Counted from the stretch's first letter, positions 11,226-21,869 are shown. The stretch is 64,000 bases of DNA from Yponomeuta sedellus (GCA_934045075.1 OW203727.1:14175501-14239500), one strand, 5' to 3'. The notes: a model not told the origin generated them from the sequence alone. Translations and numbers: made by a program.

Positions 11226-11525
11226 GTGGAGTGCGGTGATAGCGCAGCTATAGAACGCCGCTCTCATATTCGGGTGCTTGTGGGTTCTAATCCCGGTATG
11301 TATCAATGACTTTGTTTTTTATGTTCCTTACATTTTTAGCTGTAGTAGCAATAAAACTCGCGAACGTGTAGGAATACGTCGTGAGGGAACCTGAATATCT
11401 GAGGTGTTCACATACCTCAGCACTTGAAATTGCCAATCCGGGGTGAGCACCCGCGGTTAATTAAGCACATTCTCTCTCTCTCTCTGAGAGAAAGCCCTGT
11501 GCATTGGGACTTATATAGTATATAA
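11226..11525 (+). mobile_element. full-length tRNA-derived SINE
   Basis: The head (GGTGATAGCGCAGCTATAG...GGGTTCTAATCCC) resembles a tRNA with A- and B-box-like segments. It continues into a body with TGTATCAATGACTTTG, a block GGTGTTCACATACCTC, a (CT)n stretch and the terminal block GCCCTGTGCATTGGGACTTATATAG. Partial 3' copies are at 6605, 10325 (inverse) and 52430. Non-autonomous; it would depend on a partner LINE not identified here. Confidence 0.7.
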
Positions 11526-11545
11526 AAAAGGAAAAGTTGTCTTTA

Positions 11546-11601
11546 AGTTATTGCCAAATTATTTTAGGGCATCAATGCCCTAAAATAATTTGACAATAAC
11601 T
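11546..11601. repeat. short near-perfect hairpin
   Basis: Arms of 26 bp (11546-11571 and 11576-11601) with a 4-base TCAA loop and one mismatch. It lies just after a SINE 3' end. Function unknown. Confidence 0.8.
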
Positions 11602-12019
11602 CAGTGGGGCTTAACAGTACATAGAGGTTGTTAGTATTAATTTAAAGTAACCGCAACGACCGCTGTAATTTACTTACTTTCCAACACTATTTCAACACAC
11701 ACCACTTCTCAGTTATAAATTAAAAATGTCTTGCCTTTCGCTTAAAACATCTGTCGACAAACATAAACGATCGGGTAAAACCATCATTTAAAAATATGGA
11801 ACGAACACTTTTTTCTTCACTAAAATTGTTTTTAAGTGGCCAGTACTTTTAATTAAAACAAAAATTAAAACGTTGATTTTCAGACGCGCGCCTTTTCGCG
11901 TGAACTGAAACGTTCAGAGCAGCGTGACGGGCACGAGGCAGGCGGCTAACCGGCAGCGGGCGAGAGACTAGGTAGTTGGCCTCCACCAGACGGTGCAATG
12001 GCGGTTCCACGACGCAACT

Positions 12020-12325
12020 CGGGTTTTACACCACTAAGGAAAATATTTAGATATATTTTTGAATTTGTGTAGCAGTACTCGCTAATGTGAAGGAAAACAT
12101 TGTGAGAAAAACGTCTCGGTTGGCTGGTCAATACGTGTTCTCTGTTGACTTGTCTTTCCTATGTGATAGGACAACTAAGCTGTGAGGATGGTAAGTATAG
12201 ACAACCCTACTCCTTCTAAAACAATGTTCCAGGATCTGCAACGTCCGAGTGGTCCCTTCATCCATCTAATGTGAGTAAATGTGCCATTGGACGCTGTATC
12301 GTCCTTGTAGAGCGGAAACTCACCA
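12020..12325 (+). mobile_element. SINE family S, diverged copy
   Basis: It contains GTGAAGGAAAACATTGTGAG, then GGTTGGCTGGTCAATACGTG, then the tail block GAGTGGTCCCTTCATCCATCTA and TTGGACGCTGTA. The order of body and tail here defines the normal element. That shows the arrangement at 24858-25690 is a nested insertion. Confidence 0.7.
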
Positions 12326-12629
12326 AGTCGACTTAAGGAGAAAATGAGCGTTTAGTAGCATTAAAATCGCATTTTTTTTCTCTACATTACTATCCAACCA
12401 GTTTTTTTATAGGAGCCATAGTTCCAAATTTAAAAATTTCAAAAACTAACTAATTAGGTACAATGTTTTATAGCCACATTGAAAGGAACAATTAATTAAA
12501 TGTATTTAATTATTTTACGTCTACCCAAAGTACAGTCTCGTCGTCACCTAAGCCACATTAGTTAGTTTTGGCATAGACCAAAAATACCTTTTTGGTCTAT
12601 GGTTTTAGATAAAACTTATGACATCATAA

Positions 12630-12975
12630 AATATTTAGAAGGGAGAGTTCAAAGAGCTGATATAAATAAATAGAAATAAATCTTCAGGGTCAGAGGTGGC
12701 CACAGGATCGATATTAGGGCCGTTCCTCTTCCTCGTATATGTAAATGATTTGCCGTTCATGGTTCAAAATGTGTCAGAGATAGTGTTATTTGCAGATGAC
12801 ACATTACTTATTTACTCGTATTTTCAAAATGAAGAGACAAGAGAATAACTTCGACAATACAATTAATGCTCTCTCTCGGGTGCTAAATTGGTTCACTTCT
12901 AATAAATTACTGTTAAATAAAAAAAAAAGATAAAATGTATAAAGTTCACTCTTCCAAATGTCAAAACGGTTGATA
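12630..12975 (+). pseudogene. old CR1/Jockey-like LINE, reverse transcriptase part 1
   Basis: Translation gives YLEGRVQRADIN, then after two stops GSILGPFLFLVYVNDLP and IVLFADDTLLIY, the RT core with its catalytic FADD. It runs to KCIKFTLPNVKTVD, where the frame is cut at 12975. The C-terminal continuation lies 5 kb away at 17986. Stops and small indels show it is dead. It is closely related to, but distinct from, the LINE inserted into it. Confidence 0.9.
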
Positions 12976-13538
12976 AATTCAAATTCAAATTCAAATAATT
13001 TTATTTCAACGTAAAGAATTTACATTCTGTTTGCTGAATGTCAATGTACAATGTAAAGTGTAAGCCGCCGCCTTCGGGCCGTAATTGTAGTGGAGAAAAA
13101 GGCAGCGGAAAAAAAAAACTCCACTCTGACCATCTTTTCTCAAATCATCTTAAAACCAAATACATCAGTTGCCATATGTAAACCTAATAAGATTTCATGA
13201 TTGCCATTAACAACCCTAAATGCCAAAGCATTAGTCAAATGTCTCACAATAATAGGGGAAAACATAAGTGCTGCGGCCAGACACACGAACAGCACTCGTT
13301 CACGAGCATAACGCAGTGCTCAGCCATCATCAGTCTCAACCATTTTGGAGGGAGATAGATGACCCGAACACCACGCTACCATTCGAATGACCTTTAGCAA
13401 ACTTGCAGTTAAGTTTTTGTCAGTTATATAAGGTATCATATAGTTATTAATATGCAATCACGTCGTCTGTACACTTGTATTATAAAATATGTTATACTTA
13501 GTTATACTTAACAATAAAATCGCGGTGGAATTGGTTTA
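12976..13538 (-). other. LINE 3' UTR and microsatellite tail
   Basis: Non-coding sequence between the ORF2 stop and the insertion border. It holds a GC-rich hairpin-like block near 13065-13100 and ends in repeated GAATTT units at 12976-12995. A 3' hairpin and tail are usual recognition elements for LINE target-primed reverse transcription; that role is inferred here. Confidence 0.7.
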
Positions 13539-16433
13539 CTACCACGGATTAGGATCGTTTATATAGTCGTCTATTCTATAATATGCCTTTTTACATAGCG
13601 AATTTTTAATGAAAGTTTTAAATTTATTTTCAGACAAGCATAGAACACGTTCTGGAATTTTGTTGTAAAAACGAACGCAGTAACCTACAAATGATGTGCC
13701 TACCTTGGCTAATCGGGATTTAGTACAAGCAACCTTGTTTCTATTCCTTGTGTTTACGTTATGAACGTCCCTATTTAATTTAAACATTGTTATATTTTTT
13801 CGGACATACATTATATTATCGAATATATATTGGCAAGCCAGTGTAAGAATGCCTATTTCTTTAAAACGCTCCCTTAGCGATTCTCTACTGTTTAAGTTGT
13901 AAATAGCTCTTATTGCTCTTTTCTGCAAGACAAATATGGTTTCTATATCTGCTGCCCGTCCCCATAATAACAAACCATACGACATGACACTGTGAAAATA
14001 ACTAAAATAGACCAGCCTCGCCGTCGACACGTCTGTAAGTTGTCTAATTTTTCTGACTGCAAACGCTGCTGAACTCAACCGACCCGACAGTTTTCCAATA
14101 TGCTGACCCCATTGCAGTTTTGAGTCTATCGTTATGCCTAAAAAAAGCGTGGACTCTACCAGCTCTAGCCTCTCACCAGATATTTTTAAACTCGTGTCAA
14201 CATTTTTAACATTGGGTAGTGAGAATTTGATGCATTTTGTCTTTTTTGCATTTAGCATCAGATTGTTTATAGTGAACCAGTTTAGAATAGTAGATAAAGC
14301 ATTGTTTACATCGTCTACATTACCTCTCTTTACTTTAAAAATTAAGGAAGTATCATCTGCAAACAACACTATCTGCGAAAGCTTTTCTACTAGGTAGGGC
14401 AAATCATTTATATATACCAAAAAAAGGAACGGACCCAGTATAGAACCTTGAGGGACTCCTACTTTTACATCAGAACCCGAGGATTTAACTCTATTAATAT
14501 CAACCTTTACAGTTCTGTCTGTTAAGTAAGATCGAAGAAGACTTAGTGATTTATTACTTAAACCATATCGGTGCAATTTTATGAGAAGTGTTTCGTGGTC
14601 AACGCAGTCAAACGCCTTAGAAAGGTCACAGAAAACCCCAATGGCATCCTGCGACTCCTCCCACGCCTCAAAGATATGCTTTACTAACGCTATGCCTGCT
14701 TCCGTCGTTGAGCGGCCTTTTGTAAACCCGAACTGTTTCTTATGGAAGAGCTTATTTATACTAAAATGAGTTTGCAATTGATGTAATATTACTTTCTCAA
14801 AAACTTTACTTAGCACCGGCAGTATTGCTATAGGTCTGAAATTATTTGGATCTTCACTATCACCAGATTTAAACAAGGGTACGATTTTACTTAACTTTAA
14901 TAGATTAGGAAAGGTTCCCTGGTCAACACATTTATTAAAAATCAAAGCAAGGTAAGGTGCTAGAATATTGATTATAGTGGATATTAATTTAACCGATAAC
15001 CCCCACAAATCTTCAGTCTTTTTTAAGTTTAACTCTTTAAATGTTTTGACAATAGTTAAGGTAGTTATATGGGAGAATTGGAAGTCAACTTTACATGGAT
15101 TTGTACTTTCCAAAAGTAAGGTATCGGCTAATTGGGAGGAAGAATTTAAGCTAGCCGTTATATGCAGTGGCATGTTTTTAAAAAAAGTTTGAAATATTTC
15201 TGCTATGTCCTTCTTCGAATTAACTAACTTACCTTCGATCTTCAACGCAAATCCCTGGTCCTTAGGTCTCGTTTTACCTGTTTCTTTGTTAATTACTTGC
15301 CAGACTGTTTTTATTTTATTAGTAGACGCCATAATTTTTTTACTTATACTTATCGATTTGGCTGTTAAACAAGTTTGTCTAAAAGTTTTTGAATATTTTT
15401 TTACGTACTCTTTGAACGTCGGATTGTGATTGAATTGTTTTTCTTCATACAATTCATAAAGCCTTTTCCTACTTCTATATATACCTGGCGTTGCCCATTC
15501 TGAAAACCCGCTTTTTAACTCTGTAATTTTTTTTACGTTAAAAACATGTTCAAATTCTTTTGATATGGTTGAAAACAATACTTGATATAACGTATTCGGA
15601 TCATTGCTATCGAAATTCAACGAATTTAACTTTATGTTTATATTTTTTTTAAATAATTCAATTTTTTTCTCTGTTATTGGCCTACAATTTAATTCATTGC
15701 ATTTTTTTGCTTCCAGTACTGACGGTAGGACTACCCATAGCCCGCTATGGTCCGACTGTAATTTATGTATGACTTCTTTTTCTAAATATTCACAATTGCA
15801 AAAGACATTATCTATGCAGGTAGCGCTAGTAGCAGTTGTCCTAGTGGGTTCTGTAAATAAATTATCTAAATTATATGACCTGAAAAGGCTTGCGAGTTTA
15901 GTTTTAAGTGGACCTTGAACTAAGAAATCTATATTGAAGTCCCCACACACCACTATGCTCTTCGTAGTACTGAATAGGCGTTTTAAGGCATCCTCCATAA
16001 GTAATTCAAATTCATTATAATTTGATTGTGGCGGCCTATAAACACACATAACTATATACCTATCCAATTCCACACACGATATCTCAATTAAACGTTCAAC
16101 AGATAGACTGACAATATCTTTTCTTTCTTTCATTTTCAAACTACTTTTGACAAAGATCATTGAACCTCCTCTTATTGAGTGTTGTCGGTTAAAAGTGCTT
16201 GCTGCTAAATAGTCTTTTAAAGTAAATGACATTTCAGAATGTTTCAGCCAATGTTCTGTTAAACACAAAATATCTACATTGAAATCTGCTAAAAATAGTT
16301 CAATTAAATTGTCTTTGCCGGAAAAACCCTGTATATTTTGTGCAACTAAATTGATACCTAACTTAGGGTTTTCCTTTGTCTGCGATGGCAGTTTAAAGCC
16401 ATTGACTGTGTGTTTGAGCCCGCTGTTGAATTA
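13539..16433 (-). CDS. LINE ORF2: endonuclease-reverse transcriptase
   Basis: It encodes the enzyme that nicks target DNA and copies the LINE RNA. An AP-endonuclease-like domain comes first, with LVAQNIQGF (Asn), LTEHW (Glu), GDFNID and QSDHSG motifs. The reverse transcriptase follows, with NNFRPIAILP, FCDLSKAFDCVDH, VPQGSILGPFLF and VLFADDTSLI (catalytic Asp pair). The frame is uninterrupted for about 960 codons. There is no ATG before the endonuclease motifs: the frame opens after TAATAA near 16434 and overlaps the end of ORF1 by about 75 bases in the -1 frame. The start at 16268 that a simple finder would choose is a TTG inside the domain. Translation may use reinitiation or frameshifting. 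All catalytic motifs look intact. Confidence 0.9.
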
Positions 16434-17985
16434 TTACTAATACTAGTAACACGGTTGTCATTCCTATCAGGTTGTGTTATAATTCCTATAACCACAGAGT
16501 CAAAAATATTGTAAGCTAACAAAGTAGCTAACTTACGTCGACTATTTTTCGTGAGGTACACAGTATCTCGCGTCAAAAAGTAATTCTTAACAAATTTGTT
16601 AAGATCAAAAAATGATATGTCACTATGACGACATGTCAAATGGTGAATGTGTATGTTCAAGCTATGGATGTCATTATTTTCTTTTGCTGACAGGGACTGA
16701 GAATATGGGAAAGCGCAAAACACTAATTTTCCCATCCACGGTTGGACATCTTTAGCTTGACCATATAATTCAAATATATTGTTTATATCAGTCTTTTTAA
16801 CACCTTGGCTATTTCCTACTAATAAAATGTAGGTTGTGTCGTTCTGTATTGGGCTTTTGAACAGCTCTTTAACAATGTCAGTAAAACTTGAATGGGGATA
16901 GCATTTATTCAGCACATTTTGTGTCAGCCTGTCATTCAATAAAGGACCTAACCCTGCACCTATCTTATCAGAGAAGATTACAGTCCTCCTTTCTTGTTTT
17001 ACTGCCGGGCCAGTCATGCTAATGGTGGTTGATTCAGGCTGGCTGTGAGTTATCTCAGTAGTGCTTGGAGGTAGACGCAACGCAGCTGGACTTGTATCCT
17101 CAGTGGGGCCATGCAGTCGTGTGGTGAGGCATGATGTTGATGCTGGTGGCTGATCTTGTAGAATTTTACAAGATGCACATGAAGAACCCGCTGATATTTT
17201 GTTGCTTAGCGACTGAAATCGATCCATGTTATATGTACCTAAGGCTGTTAGTTCTGCTGCATATGCCTCCATTTCCTCTTGTGCCTCAGTGTACTGCTTG
17301 CCTAAGTCACTGAGTGATTTCTCTAAACTATGGATGTGGGAGTGAAGATCCTGAATTTTTTCCTCATATTCACTTGTTATTACTTGATGTTCCATTGTGT
17401 TGCCCAGTAGGTCCTTCTGAAGACTAATATTAAGTTTTTTAATACCCATGTACTTTATAATCTGGTTATTGGTTTTCAAGGCTTTATTGATGCGTTTAAT
17501 ATGTCTTTTTGTACGAATGTACTGTTTTATTTTGTTGGAACCTTGAAGTGGCACTTTGGGTTGGGAGGATTCAGTTTGTGAGGAAAGACAACTAGTGCTA
17601 TTGCTGCTTATTAAGTCATTGTACAGACATGATATATTTTCACTTTCTCTGTCGTGGTTTTGTTGATGTAGCACACTGAGTTCTTTATGCGCTTCAGAAA
17701 GCTGATATTCCAGTAGCTTTATGCGCTGAAGGGCTACTTCGTGGGTATCACGGCACTGATCATATTTATGAACCATTTTTTGGAGTTCATCCCGTTGTCC
17801 ACGGAGGTCCTCGCAGATGATGTCCAGTTCAGCAAGATCATTTTTAAGTTTGGTGTTCTTTTCCACAATTCTTTGAACCTCGAACTCACTCTCCTCCCGC
17901 TCGTCTAATAGCTGCTGGCATTGCTGTTTCGTTGCTTGAAGTTCCAGTAGCGCTGTCTTCAAGCGCTGCTCGTTATCACGCGCGC
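16358..17985 (-). CDS. LINE ORF1 protein, 5' end missing
   Basis: About 540 codons, open to the truncated 5' junction, so the true start is lost; the apparent start at 17962 is a TTG codon. The N-terminal ~250 residues are rich in Glu, Gln, Leu and Lys with heptad character, predicting coiled coils. A short CASC motif follows. The C-terminal ~200 residues contain VIFSDKIGAG, YILLVGNSQG and a late RRKLATLLAYNI stretch, arranged like a degenerate SGNH/GDSL esterase domain, known in ORF1 of some CR1-group LINEs. ORF1 proteins usually bind LINE RNA. The esterase reading is tentative. It ends in TAG at 16358, overlapping ORF2. Confidence 0.75.
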
Positions 17986-18617
17986 GATAGCAATGTTATA
18001 TTGGGGAATGAAAAATTAGAGCTTGTGAATGAAACTGTATTTCTAGGTATCACAATGGATCAAAAATTGCAAATAGGCTTAGTTCAGCAGCATATTCAGT
18101 TAAAAGATTTAGGGAACTTACTGACGTCGCAACTGCAAGGCTTGTTTATTTTAGTAACTTCCATAGTGTTATGTCCTATGGCATACTTCTGTGGGGACGG
18201 GCAGCAGACATTGAGTCCATCAGATTCATTTATAAGCTAGGCAGTATAGAGATTCATTTCTAAGCTAGGCAGATATTCGTTAAGAGACTTCTTTAAAGAA
18301 ACTAACATCCTGACAGTTGCCAGTCAGTATATCTATGAAAACATTATGTACGTCAGGAAAAATATCAGTAACTTTAAAACTTTGGGTAGCCAACATAATG
18401 TAAATACTAGAAATAAACATAAACTTTCGTTCCCACTATTTAGGCTGGCAAAGGTTAATACATCCTTCATGGGGCATTGTATACGCTTCTATAATAAAAT
18501 CCCTGAAGATGTTTAAGCTTACCTGAAATGCGGTTCAAAATATGTTAAGCAAACTTTGTGCCAAAAGGGCTTCTATAACATAAACGATTATTTAGATGAC
18601 AATGATGTCTGGAATTA
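17986..18617 (+). pseudogene. old CR1/Jockey-like LINE, reverse transcriptase part 2
   Basis: This continues the protein broken at 12975. NVILGNEKLELVNETVFLGI matches the region after the RT palm in the inserted LINE, and is followed in another frame by PMAYFCGDG...(LLWGRAADIES-like) and the C-terminal KGFYNINDYLDDNDVWN before TAA at 18615. Frameshifts and in-frame stops show it is dead. A GATA copy at 17986-17989 is the right half of the target-site duplication. Confidence 0.85.
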
Positions 18618-18920
18618 AAGATAATGCATGACTTCTATGTTTTATAATTAAACATAGAACTCATGCATTAGTGCTCATGCTTGCTCATGCTCATACATAG
18701 TAAACTTTGTTAATTAAGAACTTTGAAAAGACTAAGTTTGTAGGTTTCTGTTCATTTTTTCTTCAAAATGATCTAGATCTCCATTCACTGTAACAGCATC
18801 ACCCATAGCATCTTCAAAGAAATAACTACCCCTCCCGACCAAATTCTACACCAAACTGTTACTCGACGAGGATGCAGTGGTCGTTCGTGGATCAAAGAAG
18901 GTTGTTCTTCTCCTCAATCC
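18618..18920. other. probable 3' UTR of the older LINE, then unrecognised
   Basis: Follows the LINE stop codon. Contains the repeated word GCTCATGC near 18672-18700. No gene seen. Confidence 0.4.
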
Positions 18921-18921
18921 T

Positions 18922-18975
18922 CAGGCAGGCAGGCAGGCAGGCAGGTAGGCAGGCAGGCAGGCAGGTAGATAGAGA
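18922..18975 (+). repeat. (CAGG)n and GATA microsatellite
   Basis: About nine GCAG units with two GTAG variants, then TAGATAGAGAACACTTTACTG. That is the tail and 3' end of the LINE 3'-end repeat family, here on the plus strand. Confidence 0.85.
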
Positions 18976-19012
18976 ACACTTTACTGTACATAAGAAAGGA
19001 AATTACACAGAT

Positions 19013-19085
19013 ACATGCCGGGATTTGAACCCACGACCTTCCGATTGACAAACCGTTGGTCTACCGCTCCTCTACCACTGCTTTA
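19013..19085 (-). mobile_element. SINE family S, tRNA-like head
   Basis: In reverse: AGCAGTGGTAGAGGAGCGGTAGACC, then GTCGTGGGTTCAAATCCCGGCATG, which includes a B box. tRNA-derived SINE head inside or next to the LINE 3'-end repeat. Confidence 0.6.
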
Positions 19086-19089
19086 CTTA

Positions 19090-19570
19090 TACGCATATTG
19101 ACTTAGTAGATAGAAAACGATTGCTGTAATTAATTTTTTTGTTGTCCCTTGGTGAGGATTATGAAAAAGGCAAATAAATTTTAATTAAGTACACAAATTC
19201 CTTAATTTATTTAGCATGTTCCATTAAGGCATGCTTAGAATATTTCATTGTGAATATATTAAAGAAAAATATAATACCTATAATGGAAAAGCAATTAATG
19301 TGACCCTCCTCAAAGTTAACACGCAAAAATATTGATATAGGTAAGTACTTAGTTACCCAAATTGTTGTAAAAACTATCCTTTTTATGCAAGAACATTTTA
19401 ACTTTCTTGTTTCTATGCAAACAGTTTGAATACACGTTTTATTATGTTTCCTAATATAAGATAGAGTACCATGTTTTTGTTTTACATTTATGATAAATGA
19501 TGTCAAATAAAGACATTTGAAAACAATTATCGACCTGATATTTTTCCTTTTAACTTCAGGATCTACCTAT
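19090..19570. other. no recognised feature
   Basis: AT-rich. The 99-codon frame at 19207-19506 on the minus strand has no motif I recognise and biased composition. I do not support it as a gene. Confidence 0.4.
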
Positions 19571-19755
19571 TCTATAATATAAAAATGAATCGCTAAATGT
19601 CTAAATGTCTAATAAATTGGTAAGCACAAATCTCGAGAGCAGCCGAACCGATTTTGCTGATTCTTTTTTTAGAATATTCCTTGAAGTACGAGGATGGTTC
19701 TTATGGAGGAAAAAAAAACACTGTTAGGCGGTACGAAGTTCGCTGGGTCAGCTAG
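19571..19755 (+). mobile_element. short Helitron-like element, copy 1
   Basis: Starts TCTATAATATAAAAATGAAT and ends GGGTCAGCTAG followed by T. TC at the 5' end and CTAG before T is the Helitron terminal pattern. The inner block GAACCGATTTTGCTGATTC is shared with two other copies. No Rep/helicase, so non-autonomous. The Helitron label is tentative because the base before the 5' end is T, not A. Confidence 0.5.
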
Positions 19756-19756
19756 T

Positions 19757-19947
19757 CTCCTATAATATAAAAATGAATCGCTGAATGTAAGCGCAAATCT
19801 CGAGAGTAGCTGAACCGATTTCGCTAATTCTTTTTTTAGAATATTCCACCTTTTTATAGCCGTTGAAGTACGGCGATGGTTCTAACGAAGAGAAAAAAAA
19901 TTAAAAAATAGACTGTTAGACGGTACGAAGTTCGTTGGGTCAGCTAG
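19757..19947 (+). mobile_element. short Helitron-like element, copy 2
   Basis: Lies directly beside copy 1 in the same orientation and ends in the same GGGTCAGCTAG. Head-to-tail neighbours like this occur with Helitrons. About 190 bp, non-coding. Confidence 0.5.
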
Positions 19948-19969
19948 TAAATAATAATAATAACTTCCA

Positions 19970-20125
19970 CACAACACAATCAGTTTTCCCGCTAGAAGAA
20001 CTAGATGGTAACGTTACAAACATGGAAATACACCCAGCCTGAGGCCTGCTTTGTACTGATCTAGTACGCCGCCCTACAGTGGGGTAGAACCCACAAACTT
20101 TTGATATTCAATCATTTTAACCGGC
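19970..20125 (-). mobile_element. SINE family C, inverted
   Basis: Shares CTTCCACACAACACAATCA, GGTAAC, GGAAATACACCCAG and GCCTGAGGCC-like blocks with 43862-44125 and 52627-52830. The tRNA-like head is diverged here. Confidence 0.6.
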
Positions 20126-20424
20126 AGACCATAGAGGCAGACAAATATTTCACTTCAGTGTTTTTTTGTTTGAGTGATGGTAGAGGGAAGAGAAACAATA
20201 AGCGCTTTAAAGCTAAAGGTATATAGATAAAGAGGACTATCACTGAATACAAATTACAATTCAAACTTAGTCACAGTAAGCTTTTTGCCTTTTGACTGAC
20301 TTGATCTATTTTTATGCCCGCCGCGCGATTTTTTTCAAAGTCGGAGACTAGTAGTAATTACCACTGAATTTAAAATGAAAATGTATTAACTAACTACTAA
20401 TATGTATTATTAGAATTGCTCGTG
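20126..20424. other. no recognised feature
   Basis: AT-rich DNA without a recognised repeat or gene. Confidence 0.4.
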
Positions 20425-20654
20425 GTCTAGCTGGACCGGGTGATTGGAATCAATCACGTGGTTAAGCAACAACAGGCGCGGTCAGGTACGGGATGGGTGA
20501 GCGTCTCGTGACTACCGCTAGTTGCATTTTTCCGAGCGCTTCCGTGCTTCGCAAGGCACGTTAAGCCGTTGGTGCCGGCTGTCATATAATGGCAGCCGTT
20601 AAGCCATGTCAGAGGCCTTATGGGCGGCTTGATAACTTCTGACAGTAAGGCCCG

Positions 20655-20672
20655 CCACTGTCTTACAATCCT
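20655..20672 (+). repeat. 18-bp target-site duplication, left copy
   Basis: CCACTGTCTTACAATCCT, identical to 21751-21768. The length is typical of target-primed reverse transcription. Confidence 0.9.
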
Positions 20673-21750
20673 TTTTTTTTTTCACCCAGGAGAAACCCCA
20701 ATTACGGGTACCACCGGCTCGGGGGAGCACAGTGGTTATGTCGGAGTTTTAGTCGGATTCCCCCCCCATTTCAGGGCGGGGAGTCCGACTAAAACTCCTG
20801 GGGTGTTCCTCCGCACAGCAAAGGACGGGGCAACGGGGACGCTTGCGCACACTTCCGCGACCCCGTCTGCGGGCGCCCTTTCGGGCACTCCTTCGGCGGC
20901 GCTTCTGCCCCGTCGGTGCTCGACGACGGGGCTAGAAAACGCCGCATCTCTTCGTTGGAGCGCATAGGGGCCAAGTGCGTAATATCTTGGCCCCCACACG
21001 CCCCAACGCGCCGCCCCCTCCATCCCATCGCGACCCGGTCGATGAGACGGGGAGGGCGGCGCACCTCCTCGTTGAGGCGCGTGGGGGCCCACGCACCCCG
21101 GTCCCCACACGCCCCACACGTGAGGCCCGTCACGCCGCCCACCAGCACTTCTCTGAAAGCAGAGAAGGCGGTGAGCGACCGCGCAGGACCCCTCCATGCC
21201 AGAAGGCGCCCTCGGAACACGCAAGGGCGCCTTCCGGCCCGCCGTGATGGAGGCGGAGGGTCCCCCGACCCTCCGCGTCCCGGCGGCCACTCTCTGGTCC
21301 GACTGGTACGAGGCGCGCGCGCTTCCGCGCAGCGGCGCCCCCCCCAGTCGGTCCTTCATTCGGTTGGTCGCCTGGGTCCCGCTCCACAGAGAGAAACAGG
21401 GCCCACGCGACCCCTCCCGCCGTGATGGAGGCAGAGGGTCCCCCGACCCTCCGCCCACGGCCACTCTGGTCCGACTGGTACAAGGCGCGCGCGCTTTCGC
21501 GCAGCGGCGCCCCCCCCCCCAGTCGGTCCTTCAATCGGTTGGTCGCCTGGGTCCCGCTCCACAAAGTGAAACAGGGCCCACGCGACCCCTCCCGCAAGAT
21601 TATTCGCCGTTAGCCAGTAAGTTCCGTTAACAACTTACTGACTAACGCTCAGGGTGCACCGACCCCACCACTTGCCCCTCCACCTGGTTCATAGAATCAG
21701 ATGGAACGGAAAGCGGAGGGGTACACGTGAAGGTTATCTGGCATCGCACC
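20673..21750 (-). mobile_element. GC-rich retrotransposed element with poly(A) tail
   Basis: A 1,078-bp insert read on the minus strand. It begins GGTGCGATGCC and ends in a poly(A) tail (T tract at 20673-20682 on plus). Strongly GC- and CpG-rich against AT-rich surroundings. Near its 3' end is a 15-bp perfect hairpin (20743-20757 with 20784-20798) extended by C/G runs. Near its 5' end is a two-fold ~178-bp tandem repeat (21243-21420 and 21421-21596) and a hairpin at 21607-21646. Several overlapping frames exist on both strands, as expected from GC-rich DNA, and none has a recognisable domain. It may be a LINE that kept only 5' and 3' non-coding parts, or a long SINE. Confidence 0.8.
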
Positions 21751-21768
21751 CCACTGTCTTACAATCCT
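21751..21768 (+). repeat. 18-bp target-site duplication, right copy
   Basis: Identical to 20655-20672; the original SINE resumes here. Confidence 0.9.
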
Positions 21769-21869
21769 CTACCAACCCGGACATACCGGAGTATGGCCTA
21801 ACCTTCCTGCGATCTAGGAAGAGACCCGTGCCCCAGCAGTGGGGACATGCAAGGGTTGATAAGGATTAT

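Larger units (their letters stand above)
12976..17985 (-). mobile_element. CR1/Jockey-like LINE, 5'-truncated, inserted in an older LINE
   Basis: A 5,010-bp non-LTR retrotransposon holding ORF1 (partial) and ORF2 (complete). It interrupts the older LINE at GATA, which is present at both borders (12972-12975 and 17986-17989). The 3' end, at low coordinates, is a microsatellite of AATTTG units read on the minus strand, a common LINE 3' tail. The 5' end cuts ORF1 because its frame is open to the junction; the promoter and ORF1 start are lost. Intact ORF2 motifs suggest the copy is young. The clade call (CR1/Jockey group) rests on domain order, not on a search. Confidence 0.85.
20425..21858 (+). 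mobile_element. SINE-like repeat, family L, split by an insertion
   Basis: The 5' part (20425-20672) runs from the GCTCGTGGTCTAG head to CACTGTCTTACAATCCT. The 3' part (21751-21858) resumes with the same 18 bases and ends in AGGAAGAGACCCGTGCCCCAG and TGGGGACATG. Between them lies a foreign GC-rich block. The intact order is confirmed by the uninterrupted copy at 32108-32450. Confidence 0.85.

Noticed and set aside
14134..15918. Plus-strand open frames opposite the LINE ORF2
   Set aside because: They are shadows of the strong minus-strand ORF2, which has full catalytic motifs.
16268..16268. Start of ORF2 at 16268
   Set aside because: The codon is TTG and lies inside the endonuclease domain; the same frame is open upstream with conserved motifs.
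20736..21630. Many overlapping open frames on both strands (up to 242 codons)
   Set aside because: The region is very GC-rich, so stop codons are rare in all frames. No domain is visible, and the tandem repeat and poly(A) tail explain it as a non-coding retro-insertion.
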